Counted from the first letter of the stretch, positions 1 through 17,996 are shown. The stretch: 64,000 nucleotides of DNA from Paralvinella palmiformis (GCA_025642065.1 JAODUP010000044.1:1169501-1233500), one strand, 5' to 3'. Notes: generated by a model from the letters alone, not told the origin. Numbers and translations are program-made.

Positions 1-280
1 CCCCCTCTTTCTCTCTCTCCCTTTCCGTCTCTCTCTCCCTCTCCCCCCCCCCTCTCCCAGCTTCTATTCAGTTAAATCTGATAAACATTTGTAGATTATT
101 GATGTTTTCATTACGTCACACACATAATGAAGACTTGTGATATAATATAATATTATCAGAGAATAAGTGCATGCGTACATGCATGCGTACATGCGTGCGT
201 GCGTGCGTGCGTGCGTCCGTGCGTCCGTGCGTGGAGAGAGATATATATTTCATTGTTTATCTTATTCCTATAATTTTTAG
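1..280. other. GABBR2-like intron, 5' edge of window
   Basis: Non-coding sequence before the first recognised exon. It opens with a pyrimidine tract (1..58) and holds an ACATGCGT/GTGC tetranucleotide run (about 170..232). It ends in a T-rich acceptor (TTTTTAG) at 280. Exons for the extracellular domain and TM1-TM3 must lie upstream of the window. Confidence 0.7.
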
Positions 281-5903
<5,623 letters not shown>

Positions 5904-5905
5904 TG

Positions 5906-5911
5906 AATAAA
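5906..5911 (+). terminator. Poly(A) signal just after the GABBR2-like stop
   Basis: AATAAA begins two bases after the TAA stop. A second AATAAA is at 6061..6066. The second gives a more usual 3' UTR length, so either or both may be used. Confidence 0.5.
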
Positions 5912-6271
5912 GGAAGTTTATTTTTTACAGTTTTTTACACCTTTCTACCGTCTTCCATTTGTGGCTATTTTTGAGACGTAATTGGTATGCATGTGAATTG
6001 GCGTCGCCGTCACAAACACATCATTTACTGGACAATGATCAATGTTTCATCCCACACTAAAATAAATAGACCGGTATGATTTATTTAGGTAGTAGATTAC
6101 CTCGACCATACTCTCACTCACTCACTCACTTAAAACATCTGGTTTGTAGTTAGTTGTAAGGTAGAAATTTATGGCGATTTAAAAGGATGTATGTAGAAAA
6201 TATTTGGCGGGAAAACAGTATGTGAGCTTCAGAAAACGTGTAATAAGGAAATAACAACTGTAAAAATATTT

Positions 6272-6323
<52 letters not shown>

Positions 6324-6895
6324 TAGAAAGATGGTGTGTGTGTGTGCGTCATTAATCAAACAAAATTATCTCATCACATTTAGAAGCATTTTATTGTAAC
6401 AAAAATCAGCTCATAACTACATTCTGATAAATAACTTTTAATAACATATACAAATCATAAGGAAACTATCGCAATGAACACTTAGCATACACAACAACAT
6501 GCACAATGTCATGCACAATGTCATGCACAATACAGTCAAAATGGTTGACATTGAAAAGTAAATTACATCACTCACTCTGCAAGCTTTTAAATATCTCATC
6601 ATAACGTACTCACGAATCCGACATCAACCACAAATAATTGTATTGTTCACTATGATTAATAAAATCAACACTTATGTCATAATGTGATGGTATTAGTGTC
6701 AGTGTCTGAGGTTACATGTACGGAGTCTGGCATTTAGTTTTAGCAGTAAATTAAGGAAATCGACAATTTAAACAAAGCACAACAATATGATATTCACGAT
6801 GTTCATAACAAAGCTATTGTGTTTGCATTTGGAATCACATCTCAGCATTTGTGATACACATTCAAACAACACAGTTATTCTAACATTCATATATA

Positions 6896-6936
<41 letters not shown>

Positions 6937-8582
6937 ACTACAATAACCTGCTATTGCAACTAGGAACATTCAACCAAAACAAAACAAATGCTTACAACGT
7001 TATGATGATTCCATCAGTCAAATTGGCTCACAATAGCAAGTTAGCAGAAGCACCAGTCCTCAAAACTTTATTGACGAATCCAACCACAGAACTGTCGACG
7101 TAAGCATGCAAGCACACACACACACACACACAGAGAGAGAGGTACACATTCACTAACATTTACCTGCACATCTATAAACAGATCAACATACTATTAGTAT
7201 ACTATCACAATGGACATATTCATTACTCGCACATAATGACTAGAAGTTGGTGTAATGTATAATATTTTTAAAATGCAATATAATTATTAATCAAATTTTG
7301 CTATGATAAATCTTTTCTGTGAGAGAAGCAAGAAGCATACAATTAACACGATCATGCCACTCAGATTTATATGTAACAACTATATAGATAAAAAAAATAT
7401 GATATCAATTACTTATATCATTATTTACAGGTATATTTATCAAAAGTACATCAACGGAATGGTGTCCAGCAGAATCATAACGGTAAACACAGTAAGGGAT
7501 GATATATCATAACGCGCACATTGGCGCAATGACCACCTGGTCGGCATTTACAGCACAAAAAAAGCAAACATTATGACTTACGTGTTACAAGACGGTAATT
7601 TGGAGCGAAAACTCTTTTCAGTTGAAATAAATGCAAAATATGAATACGAACGCACTGTAAAGTAGATTCCTACACCTGACTGCTTAACGCGTTTAAAGTT
7701 CAATGCAAAACGTAAGTGCCAGTTAATAACAAAACTGATGTTCCACTTCATTTTCTATATTTCGAAAGCACGTACGAAGGCAATAAAAAAGCGGATAGCT
7801 ATAGGATTTCACAAAAATGTACAACATGCACACACGGTTAATGCAATCTGACTTCCGTAAGGTTTATTAAGTATCATGAAGGAATATTTAGGAATGTGGC
7901 CACAAATGGAACAATAACTTCATAATCACAGACTACAAATTACTACTTAGATTGCTAAGAGACAACAAGCACACATCAATCGTTACTAACTGATCCTCCG
8001 CACGGATTCTTATATAGAATCCTGGATGATGACTGATCCACTTACAATACTAAACGATGGCAAGTCGCACCGAACTGATCGTTTACTTCTTCCTTCCCCA
8101 AAAAAAGGTACATTACTTAACTGATCCACCTCGAAACGCGACTACTAATCTCTGGTAATGAATTAATGCCACATTTGGCCACTTCAGCCAAATTAACCAT
8201 TGCCGAGAATCATTCAGTGTCAGATTTAGCACAATGTTCCAAACACACATTTTCAATAAAGAAAAAGTGCAACGTACGAGGCTGACCTGGAATCAATTGA
8301 TTTTGTGCGTTCGATTTCTCGCTCGAAAAAGTACACGCATAACTGGGTTACTTTCCATAATCCTCACGCGTTATGTTGTTTCTGTCGATGTAAACACTTA
8401 CTTACGTTTCGTACGTTTTCGGCCGTCGAGTCAATCGAAGCCAATTTTCTGTGGGAACATCTTCAATGTTAAAACGACTATTACTCGGTCATAACTCATA
8501 CATACAGAAGAACGAGATTGATCGAACATAAATTCCCTGACAATAACACGAATGTAATACTCTTCTCGCATCTGTCCATTCT
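5912..8582. other. Convergent 3' interval; probable 3' UTR of the TRIM gene on the minus strand
   Basis: No coding exon seen. It contains (CA)n(TA)n at 6273..6320, (AT)n at about 6892..6932, (CA)n(GA)n at 7111..7141 and three 13-bp repeats containing TGCACAATG (about 6499..6531). Minus-strand AATAAA signals (TTTATT on plus) are at 7863..7868 and 6390..6395, which would give TRIM 3' UTRs of roughly 0.7 and 2.2 kb. TATTTACA at 7422..7429 is a Pumilio-type UGUAAAUA on the minus strand. Confidence 0.5.
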
Positions 8583-8735
8583 CTACTGTAAGTATTTGTA
8601 GATCTTGAAGCAGTGGTTCCCTGAATCGGCAACAACGACGTGACCCTCGCAAGTGAGGGTCAGCCCCTGGGGGCCGTATAACGGATCAGCCGACGTATTG
8701 ATGTACGACAAGAAGGAACCGTGGCTGTCAAATAT
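8583..8735 (-). CDS. TRIM2/3-like terminal coding exon (NHL blade 6)
   Basis: 153 nt in phase 0 after a minus-strand CGCCAG acceptor. It encodes [13 protein letters not shown], then [11 protein letters not shown], a [10 protein letters not shown] motif and YKYLQ before TAG. This matches the ends of vertebrate TRIM2/TRIM3 nearly residue by residue and completes the propeller. It is too short and too far from the main exon to be found by open-frame length. Confidence 0.95.
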   Translation of the reverse strand: MFDSHGSFLSYINTSADPLYGPQGLTLTCEGHVVVADSGNHCFKIYKYLQ

Positions 8736-9087
8736 CTGGCGAATATAACAAAAAGAAAGCCTATTATTAAACCTCCGCTGTTACTCTGTGTACCTACCTA
8801 CACGATGACAACGGACAACAACAAATGTACGCCCATTCCATACAACCTTAAGGCGTCCTGGGTTAGTGTAATATATTGAATTGATAAAGACTTATCCAAA
8901 TATATATCGATATATGGACATTTGATCCAGTACTAATGATGAGATCATATTATGCTTCAATCAGAGAAGTCAAATTAAACGACTATAAATATCAATAAAG
9001 AATGAAAACATTTCCCAGCGAAGGATATCAGTTATGGAATTATTTAGTTTTTATTTATTTATTAGCCTCCTGAAGGAGAGTACAGTA

Positions 9088-9162
<75 letters not shown>

Positions 9163-9181
9163 GACAGACAGACAACAGACA

Positions 9182-9243
<62 letters not shown>

Positions 9244-9404
9244 CATAGAGAGGAGGGGTGGCGCTAGTGAGAGAATACTATATGTATATAAAATATGGTA
9301 ATTGATTTCAAAGTAGAGTACCAATAATTAAAATGGAAACTAGGATTATATTATATAATATATATGTATATATATATATATATATATAATATAATAATAT
9401 ATAT

Positions 9405-9457
<53 letters not shown>

Positions 9458-11537
9458 TTATAATTCACTGTAATGATTCATTTCATGCAGGTGGCCTGGT
9501 TTGTCTGTAACATTTTACATATTCATTATTAATGCATCAAACAATTACCTGTTTATCAGTACACCTGCTCAATTTATCGGATGGCCAAAACTAAGAGACG
9601 GTTATACCAAATAGCACTCTAGTGTCCCCTAACCAGTTACAGTTAGTGGCTCAAAAAGCCATCTATGTAGTCCTACTCCATAAAGATACATAGCTGCTTT
9701 CATTTGACTAGAAACCTCTCATATGAAATACACATTATTTGAGCTATATTCAGATAACGGTGTGCGTTAACGCTGAGGATGAGGAAAATCATGGCAGATA
9801 AACAAAATAATGTCCAATCCCTTCATACTGACTGGCGGTGGAGATGTGAGGGGTGGAGTTGTGGGGAGATTGTTCCATAGACAAATGATGAGCTCGTAAT
9901 TCGTGCCCGATTCTTGTGGCTGTTAATTTCCGGTCTGAGTTCACCCGACTGGACGCGAGCGTTTGATCTCATTTGCATCTGTAATGCCATTTAATTGGCG
10001 GCCGCTTGAGGTTCGATTGAGATATGATATGTAAATACGGAAATCGGTAAACACTTGACGGTTTTCCTTTCTGATAGTCGACCGTATTAATCTATTACAG
10101 CCACTACCGACACGCCCCCCCCCCCCCCAACCGACAACGGTCTACGGTCAGGTGGTACGCATAATGGCCATATTAAGGGCAATCCCTGTACAAATAAATG
10201 CGCTTCTTCTTCTAACAGGCATTTGATCGTATGTAATTATAAGCCGCCGGGTGTAATTGACAAATAGAGTGTGTGAGGGGTGGATGAGTGAGGGGTTGCG
10301 ATAATAGGTGTTAGAACAGGATGCTGGCCACGACGAAGATCCCCATGATCTATCGACACAGGAATTAATATCGGTTCGACGGATGTTAACTAAACTGCAG
10401 GCGTCGTCGAGGACAGTATGAGGTCCGTAGGACAAAGTGGCCCATATAGGTCCTTCTATGGTCATCAACAGACATTTGATTGGATCGTAAACTTGACGGT
10501 CTCGGGTCAGTCGCATTCATTGGATCGAGTCCCGTCTCGAGAGAGAGAGAGATAATTCTGACTTTCGTCTCAACAACTGGTCATCGTCGTGTTTACTCGC
10601 GCTATTGTTCCGCGACTCGATGTGTATAGTCCGGTATACCATACAAAACGCACCCTCTTTTCGGGTCGCCCGTCAACCCCCCTCCTCCAACACCTGTCAG
10701 ATCCGCGCCGACTATATCAACACTCACAGTAGTGTGAAATAATTAGTTTTAAGAATACTTGACCCAGGCTAACTCCCAAAGCTGAGTGCTGGGGAGGGGG
10801 GGTTTCATCAAATTTGACGAAAATGTTTTTGTTAACTGTCCACACCTAGATCTGAGATCTGATGCGGAGAGGAGGCTGTCGGTCAAAGGGATGACCCGTC
10901 CTAGTCATCTGTTGCTCGGCGACAAAGCTGTCTGACGTGTGGTGTATATAAAAAGGAGTTCACGGCAATTTTAATTAATGCACAAAACGCGCCAATCTCA
11001 TTGAACGAACATCAAAGGGCTCACCGACCGGGTGTTAGGACACCTAGCCACCTCTCTACCTGGCAAGATCTGGGCGAACCACGTGGAAGAAAACAACAAC
11101 AAAAACCCGGCTCAGGTCTGGATTTGTTTTTGTTGTGATGCAAACTTACATCGGTTTGGCGAACGTTTAGCAGAACTATCTAATGTCTGTCCTCAAAAGA
11201 CACTCGAGAGGCACTTTAGTAAAACATACCGAATTGATTACCCTTCACAGTGGGTTGTCTACGCTAAAATATGTGTCAATCATGTTATATAGCTCTCTCT
11301 CTCACTCACTCACCCCCTCTCTGTGTGCCTGTGTGTATGTGTGCGTGTGCGCGCGCATGCGTATGTGTGTATATACTAATGCGCGTGTGCGCATTAGTAT
11401 ATACACATATACGCACAACAACAAAAACACACATATGCACAGACACACGCAAATCTAACTCTTAGAATCATTCCACCATTGATGAGACAGTTACCAGTTA
11501 TGTTTATCTGCGCCAGTGCCTTTTCACTAACTGCTAT

Positions 11538-11570
<33 letters not shown>

Positions 11571-14500
11571 ATCTAAAATTGTAAACGACACACGTGTGGC
11601 CATTCGTCATGCTATAAATCATCTCATAAATGGGAGGCCATCATCTCAAGTATTTACTGAGGATAACAAGATATTGTGGAGCCCATTGTATGAGACTATA
11701 AGTGTAAATATGGTGATAAATTGGGAACATTCTGCATCTTGTATTACATCCAAATAAAAAAAATCATCAATATGAGGTATGATAAACTAACTGGACAGGA
11801 GCAGATCCAGCCACTTGGCCAATAAATAAAAATACATCAACAATCTTATAGTCATTGAGAACTGAAAAAAATACAAGAATGCTGTAAATTTCTATGTTTA
11901 TCTGTGCATCTGTTTGCCTGTATGCATGCAGGCGCCTGCCTGTCTAACCCCCCCCCCCCATCCGCTTGCATAGCTGCCTGTCTCCCTACTCATCTGTCTG
12001 TCTACCTGCCTATATTTATCCTATAGCTAGTCAAATGGAACAGGACCAACTTAAGACACCAGTCATTATATTCTGACACCTCATCCATCCATTTAGTGTC
12101 GATTACAAATGACTTCATTCACCAATGACTTAGTCGGAAGTTAATATCCAATAAACAAACACCACGTCACGCGGGACACGATGAAGAACTTACTAAACAT
12201 ATCAATTTTCTATCAAAACATAATCTGACTACCAAATACGGCACGTCTTGACCCGATAACTCTAATGGACAGGAACGGAAGCTTAGTTTGTATCAAATCC
12301 GGGAAACGATATGCCATCAATCCAAGAGGAATCCCACTTGTTAATTAAGCGACTTCATTGCAAGTCTACAGAACTGACAACGCATATGTTGACGAGTGCC
12401 TAATTAAGTGGAACCTTTTCGGGAATGGGGGCGGCATTCCTGGCTGATGGTAGGTCTTATTTTCTGAATCCTGCGGCCACAAAGGGATGAGTCGTTTTAG
12501 ATTGGATTGAGCAGTCATCATTCGAGTCCGTATTGTGTCATAACGCTTTAGATCTGGACGCCTCCGTGGTCTAGTTGGTTGCGTGTTGGACCACAGATCT
12601 CGGCGTGGGCATATCTGAAGGGTGTTTCATCCTTGACTTCGATTCATTACCTTTGGGGGTCGCTCGGCCCATTTAGCCTAACATGTGCACAAAAGTGGCC
12701 GCAAAACATCAATCATCAATCATCGTAAAAACAATGGAAAACACACACACACACACACACAGGCGTGGAGAGGGAGAAATAATTTGTTTAATATAAAAAT
12801 TTTAAACGATTCCCCAAACTATGAGGGCGGCCATCCCACATAAATCCTACATTTCTGACCAGTTTCAGCGTACAAAGATAGTGTACGATAAATCCAGATA
12901 AAGACGTGTAGACCGAGTATTGCACATAGACCACATCATGCGACCGTCCACCGAAAACCGGAAGTTGGTGGAGATGTAATAATTACCTGTATCCTTGAGT
13001 TGCCCCAATCGGCCACCAGGATGTGTCCATTATCGTCGACGGCTACGCCCGTCGGGGCATTAAACTGCCCGTTTCCTTCGCCGTTCGAGCCGAAGCTGAA
13101 CCGAAACGTACCCTCGCAGGTGTACACCTTGACGCAATGATTGTGAAAGTCGGTCACGATGATGTCGTTGTCTCTGTTCACGGCGCAGAAGTGCGGCCCG
13201 GCGAACTGGTGCTCCTCGTTGCCGCGCGAGCCGAACTTGTGCAGCAGTTTGCCGTTCGACTGGAACACGAACACGCAGCTGGCCTTGTTGTCGACGACGA
13301 CGATGTGCCCGTTATGGTCGACGCAGACGCCCTTCGGACCGAGCAGCTTCCCGCTGCCTATGCGGTTGATGTACTTGCCCTCGGGGTTGAACACACTGAT
13401 CCATTTGTTGTCGTAGTCGGCCACCAAGTAGTTGCCGTTGATCGTCACCGCGACACCTGTCGGCCGCTGGAGTTGGCCGATCTGTCGACCTCGGACGCCG
13501 AACCTCAGCTTAAACTCGCCCAACGTCGAGTAGGCCTGGACGCACTGATTGTTGCTGTCGGCGACCAGGATCAGGCCGTTGTGGGAACAGATGCCCTGCG
13601 GATTGGTAAACTCGCCCTTGTTCCGCCCTTTGTCCCCAATCTTCATCAGCATGTCGTCCTCGATCGGGTTGCTTCGCCGGTTCGAGCCGTGCGACCTTGA
13701 ACTTGACGGCCGTTTGGTACCACGCTGTTTGACGGCCGACGTTTTCGGTATTTTGCTCGGGGCCGACCTCTCCAGGCTGTCCGTCTCCTTGTAGGCCTTG
13801 ACGCGGAATGGCGAGCCCTTGATGTGCAGTCCGTACAACTTGATCTGCAGCTGATAGGTACCGGGTTCCTGGACGACGTAGCTGAGATCGTAGGTGCCAT
13901 TCTTGTGGTCGACTACCTCCGGAATGTAGGTGTACTCTCCTCCAGTGATGGTCAGTTTGGCTGAAAACGACGAGTGGCCCATCCGGATCAGGTCACCGTT
14001 GCGATCCTTCGACGTGACGCTGACCTGCGTCGGCCGATTGACCCAGCATCGTTTGAGTCCCTCGCCAGCGGCTATGGTCTCGAACGCGACGGCGCTGTTA
14101 CTCTGGATGTTGCCGATACTCTTGATACACTTGCGAAGCGCAGAGACGTCGCTCTGGCTAAACGAGAGGAAGTCGTTCTCCTCCGGTTGGGTTTGGACAT
14201 CCTTCGACGACAGCTGCGACAACTTTTCCGTCATTTCCTTCCTCACGAGAAGGATCTCGGTCTCGTTGCCGTGCTTCAGCGCGTTCTCGGTAAACTCGCA
14301 GCAGTTGTTGATCCCGGCCAAGACGTTCTCGAGATTCTCGATCTGGTTGGTGAGGATCTTCTGCTTCCGGCTGAAGGTCGACTCGAGGTCAGAAAGCAGG
14401 TTATCCTTGCGCTGGACCAACAGATGGGTCAGACTGTCGAAAGTTTCGTTGATCTGCGTCTGCGCCTCGGCGTAGTTTTGGCACAAATGATCCGAGACGT

Positions 14501-15161
14501 CCCTGACGGAGGTCAACGACTCGCGGACGCTCGGTATCTGGGTGGCGGCCCTCTCCAGCATCTGGCGCAGGTTTTCCCGATGCTCCTCGATCGCTTCGGT
14601 GAGCAGAAGAGTCCGATGAGTCCGGTGCTCGGCATCGGTGCAATCCTCGCAGATTGCCGTCTCGCACGCCGAGCAGTAGAAATCGAGCGGCTGGCCGTCG
14701 TGGTTCGGACAGACCAATGGAGCAATTCTCGATTCTTCGCTCTCGGAGAGCGCCAGCTCGCTGAGACTGACGATGTGGTGTCCGCCATTGACGCTGGCGT
14801 TGGAGCGGTGCACGTCGATACAGCTGTCGCAGAGGTACTCCTCGCAGTCGGTGCACTTCGAGAGCGCGCGGACCTTCTCGCAGCACGTGCACATGTTCGG
14901 GTTCTCGATTATATCCATCAAGTTGATGATGAAGAAGTTGCTCTGGAGCGCCAGAACACCGTCCTCCGGAAGGATGCTCTGCTGGCGGCAGATCGGGCAC
15001 GTCACCGAGAGGCTGTGCGCCGGAATGTAGTTCTGGAGACAGTTGGCGCAGAACGTGTGCAGGCAGGGCAGCACCTTCGGGTTGTTATAGCGCTCCAGAC
15101 AGATGCCGCAGCTCAGGAACTGTTTGTGTATCTGTTTGACCACAGGGATGCTGCTGGCCAT
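8583..15161 (-). CDS. TRIM2/TRIM3-like RING-type E3 ubiquitin ligase (complete, two coding exons)
   Basis: Coding exons 15161..12987 and 8735..8583 give 725 + 50 = 775 aa, close to the roughly 744 aa of vertebrate TRIM2/3. Order: C3HC4 RING with Cys18, Cys21, Cys33, His35, Cys38, Cys41, Cys55, Cys58; a B-box1-like finger (Cys91 to His129); B-box2 (Cys151, His154, Cys163, Cys166, Cys171, Cys174, His179, His182); coiled coil to about 340; a filamin-type Ig domain at about 385-480 (ends GSPFRV); a Lys/Arg/Ser linker; and six NHL repeats forming a propeller from about 515. The donor CAG|GTAATT interrupts blade 5. The remote exon supplies the rest of blade 5, blade 6 and the family C-terminus ending YLQ. 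TRIM2/3 proteins are cytoplasmic E3 ligases with roles in neurons. Start: the ATG precedes the RING directly, but the 10 codons upstream are open, so a longer isoform is possible. Confidence 0.95.
9088..9452. repeat. Microsatellite block (AT)n-(GA)n-(CAGA)n-(AT)n
   Basis: AT run, about 40 bp of GA, short CAGA units and about 55 bp of AT up to 9239. A second, interrupted AT region follows at 9353..9452. Confidence 0.95.
9780..10700. promoter_or_regulatory. Non-repetitive intronic block with homeodomain/POU-like motifs
   Basis: A stretch nearly free of microsatellites inside the TRIM intron. At 9971..9978 is a perfect POU octamer ATTTGCAT, followed within 25 bases by TAATGCC and TTTAATTGG. Its minus strand carries a 122-codon open frame (10516..10148) with no recognisable domain, which I treat as chance. 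An enhancer role is inference. Confidence 0.3.
11359..11414. repeat. Long near-perfect inverted repeat (26-bp arms, 4-base loop)
   Basis: Arms run 11359..11384 and 11389..11414 with a single mismatch around the loop GTGT. The arms centre on TATATACTAATGCGC, so this is not a plain dinucleotide palindrome. Confidence 0.9.
12556..12724 (+). mobile_element. tRNA-derived SINE, copy 1 (B box deleted)
   Basis: Same family as 50639..50808 and 56254..56438. The head GGACGCCTCCGTGGTCTAG matches a pol III A-box region, and the tail contains GTGCACAAAAGTGGCCG and AAAACATCAATCAT. About 22 bases holding the B box are missing compared with the other copies, so this copy should be inactive. Confidence 0.75.
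12987..15161 (-). CDS. TRIM2/3-like main coding exon (RING to NHL blade 5)
   Basis: 2175 nt in one exon from ATG at 15161 to the donor at 12986/12987. Reading past the donor adds 16 intron-encoded residues and a stop at 12936, so intron retention would give a protein lacking blade 6. Third codon positions are strongly G/C, unlike the AT-rich surroundings. This creates long antisense open frames (up to 422 codons on plus) that are shadows. Confidence 0.96.
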
Positions 15162-15191
15162 TCTGTACAGGTTCTCCGTACATACGGAGAT
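15162..15191 (-). promoter_or_regulatory. TRIM 5' leader segment with acceptor and short palindrome
   Basis: Thirty bases between a minus-strand acceptor (CTAATTTCAG) and the ATG. They are open in the TRIM frame and include a perfect 8+8 inverted repeat, TCTCCGTA/TACGGAGA with a 2-base spacer (15173..15190). At least one upstream exon must exist. Confidence 0.75.
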
Positions 15192-15781
15192 CTGAAATTA
15201 GAGAAGAAATTGAGCATCCTGCCGACTAAAGCCTCTTTTTGAGCGACCCCAGCCTTCGTTTGTCAAGACCAAGATCATTATGTCAACTCAGAGATACATT
15301 AGTACTATTACTCAGTTCGGGAGGCGAAAGTGGGCAATAAAATTCTCCTCCAATCAAACCATCACCGACATATGACAGGTAACAGGAAAAAAAATCTCGC
15401 ATTAAAAGTTGCATCGGTAGGTAGATAAGGGATTCCCATCTAATTACGCCCATGTTTATATACACTTGAGCTATTCACGCCAATGTTTTCTTCACCTTCG
15501 AGCAAAATGACAGAATCTGGTCGGAGAGCATTGCCTAGCGAGTTCACACGCCTAAACGATGAAGCAACAAAAACGATATAACTTTTATGTACATGAAGGC
15601 GCAATATTAAATCTTCCCACATTTCGGGTTTCATCGAATGGCGAACGTATATAAGAAAGGACAAAACCTTGCATTCTCAAGTACATTAGATGACGATAGT
15701 TTTACAATGAAAAACCTCTACTGCGCCCGTACTGATGCATGGATAATAGAACGAACCATGACAACTCGAAACTGTTTATCG

Positions 15782-15782
<1 letters not shown>

Positions 15783-15816
<34 letters not shown>

Positions 15817-15820
15817 ATCT

Positions 15821-15917
<97 letters not shown>
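15783..15917. repeat. (TC)n-(TCTA)n-(TA)n microsatellite
   Basis: About 30 bp of TC, about 55 bp of the tetranucleotide TCTA and about 40 bp of TA in direct succession. Confidence 0.95.
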
Positions 15918-15919
<2 letters not shown>

Positions 15920-17922
15920 GGACTGCTTCAATTAAAGTAGCTCGCATTTTGTGTGCGAATCGTAAAACATCACAATAGGGACGATGATGTTTGTGGCCAG
16001 CTAGCGGTCGTCATTGGCGTGTCCTACCTAAAGGAGAGCGAAGAATGTGCCATCAAATTACCTGATTTCTAATGATAATATTGCATGTCAGAAGCTCTCC
16101 GTGTAACAAAGCGATGGTCAGCAGTCGGTGGCGGAACAATGTTAATTTTAAGTGCATGATAAGGTCATGTAGAGGAGAATATGGTCGGTGAATGAAGTTG
16201 CCCATCTGCCGACAGGCGGAGCATCGTTCGGACACATATGGTCCGATATGTGACAGATCAAAAGGTTAGTTGAGGTTTTTAATATGTTCATCACGGAATG
16301 CTCATCGATAGCGGGCTCCATTATTCGGATTGATAACAGAATTAACTCATCTGAAAGAAGTTCATTAGGTACTTGCCATAAGAAAATAAAAAAAGCTTAG
16401 AAAGGGAATTAAATGAAGCCGCCAATACGTGTAAAGGGGGACTTCATCGCATTTATGTTAATAAGAAGCGCAGGGGCCATTCAAAGTTCACGCACGCGGC
16501 AGGTCATGTTGACACTAGACCAGGCATCTTACTAAACAATTATACTCTACCCGTATAGTTCATTCTACGTCGCCTGTTAATTTGATTTTAACAACAATAG
16601 GACGCGAGACTGCAAATTGCGGGATGAGAAGAAAGAAATCAAATAGTGGTTAATTGCTAAAATAAGTGAAGGGCTTTTATGGCGGTAGAAAGTTATTTCT
16701 TTAGAGAGTTTGTACTGCACACGCCTATTTTCTACAAATTTTTCAGGAAGTTCTAAGTCTGTGTAGCCAAAAGATATCAGGACAAACACCCTTCTGCAGT
16801 TGATTGCGTTGGCTACAAGTGCAGGATTCGTATGTTTCAGTGCTTTGGACATCAGCAGACTATAACCGGACTGTTTTTCGGATTTTTGTTTTGAAAACGA
16901 CTGTAAACGTTTCAAACTGCATACAGATTTTTTCCGGCGCTTTAAATAGTTGATGAGAACTGCCGAAAATAAAAGAAATACGACAGATAACAGACAGGAT
17001 TCACATAAAGTGTTATTCAAATCATTTTAACAGCATATTCTTCTTTTCTGATTTGTATAAGGCGATTTTAACTGGCGATACCTGTGTAACGCAACATCCG
17101 CGCTTAAGGCCAAGCCGCTCTAAACACTGAGTTTAACAATTTCAAACAATCATCTTGCACGTACTAATTATATATAATTGAAATAAGAAATTATCTTAAA
17201 GGTTAAATAGAATCACCTCAATGGGGGGTCATCTTGGGACACTTCCTACAATAAGAGATAACAGCAAAATGTCTGATAAGGGACATTAATAATCTGCTAG
17301 ATAATATTACACCTCAACGGTAAAAACAGGAAAATGAAAATCTAACATTAGGCCTATGAGATGCTACAAACATCAGTTAACACACACAAACACACACATT
17401 CAAACATATATATACACACACACACACATTCAAACAAACATACACACGCAAACATACACACATACACACTGTAGACACCCTAATTACAATCAACTTTGTT
17501 TTCTTTAACTCGAACAGAACACTTCGGATATCTCGAATATGAATAGACAGTATGGCAGTCCACCATCATAAAAGAGTTATTTAATATCTTCTGTCACAAA
17601 TAGACAATAAGGAAAACAAACAATTGTCCATGTCGTTCTCCTTGGGGACAGTAATATACATTTAATATGCTCACCATCTCGATTACTAACACTATGACGT
17701 CACTCTGGGTGGCCTTGAATACAAGTAATCAGAACTAAACACAGCCGCATAAATATCAGACAATATATCAAGATGACAGAGTAAACAAAATGTGACAAAC
17801 GCTTTCTAAACACAATTTACACCACATTAAACACATCTTTGTGTTAGATGAATGATAGGACACGTGACCGTTATTAGAAGCCAAGTGTTTATTACGGCGC
17901 GCGTATAGGGTTGTTGTTGTTG

Positions 17923-17925
<3 letters not shown>

Positions 17926-17992
<67 letters not shown>
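17926..17992. repeat. (TG)n microsatellite
   Basis: Over 65 bp of uninterrupted TG, preceded by TTG units and followed by CAGT-type units to about 18020. Confidence 0.95.

Positions 17993-17996
<4 letters not shown>

Larger units (their letters stand above)
8736..12986. other. TRIM2/3-like intron
   Basis: A 4.25-kb intron holding microsatellites (9088..9452), a non-repetitive block at about 9780..10700, a long hairpin (11359..11414), CA/GT tracts and a SINE (12556..12724). A poly-C run lies at about 10115..10128. No further exon recognised. Confidence 0.8.

Noticed and set aside
10148..10516. 122-codon minus frame inside the TRIM intron
   Set aside because: No domain, no evident acceptor/donor pair that would join it in phase to the TRIM exons.
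13974..15242. 422-codon plus-strand open frame
   Set aside because: Exact antisense of the TRIM exon. The sense frame has RING, B-box, filamin and NHL motifs; the antisense product has none.
16577..17020. 147-codon minus-strand frame with one hydrophobic segment
   Set aside because: No recognisable domain, no splice context, AT-rich; roughly one frame of this size is expected by chance in a window this long.
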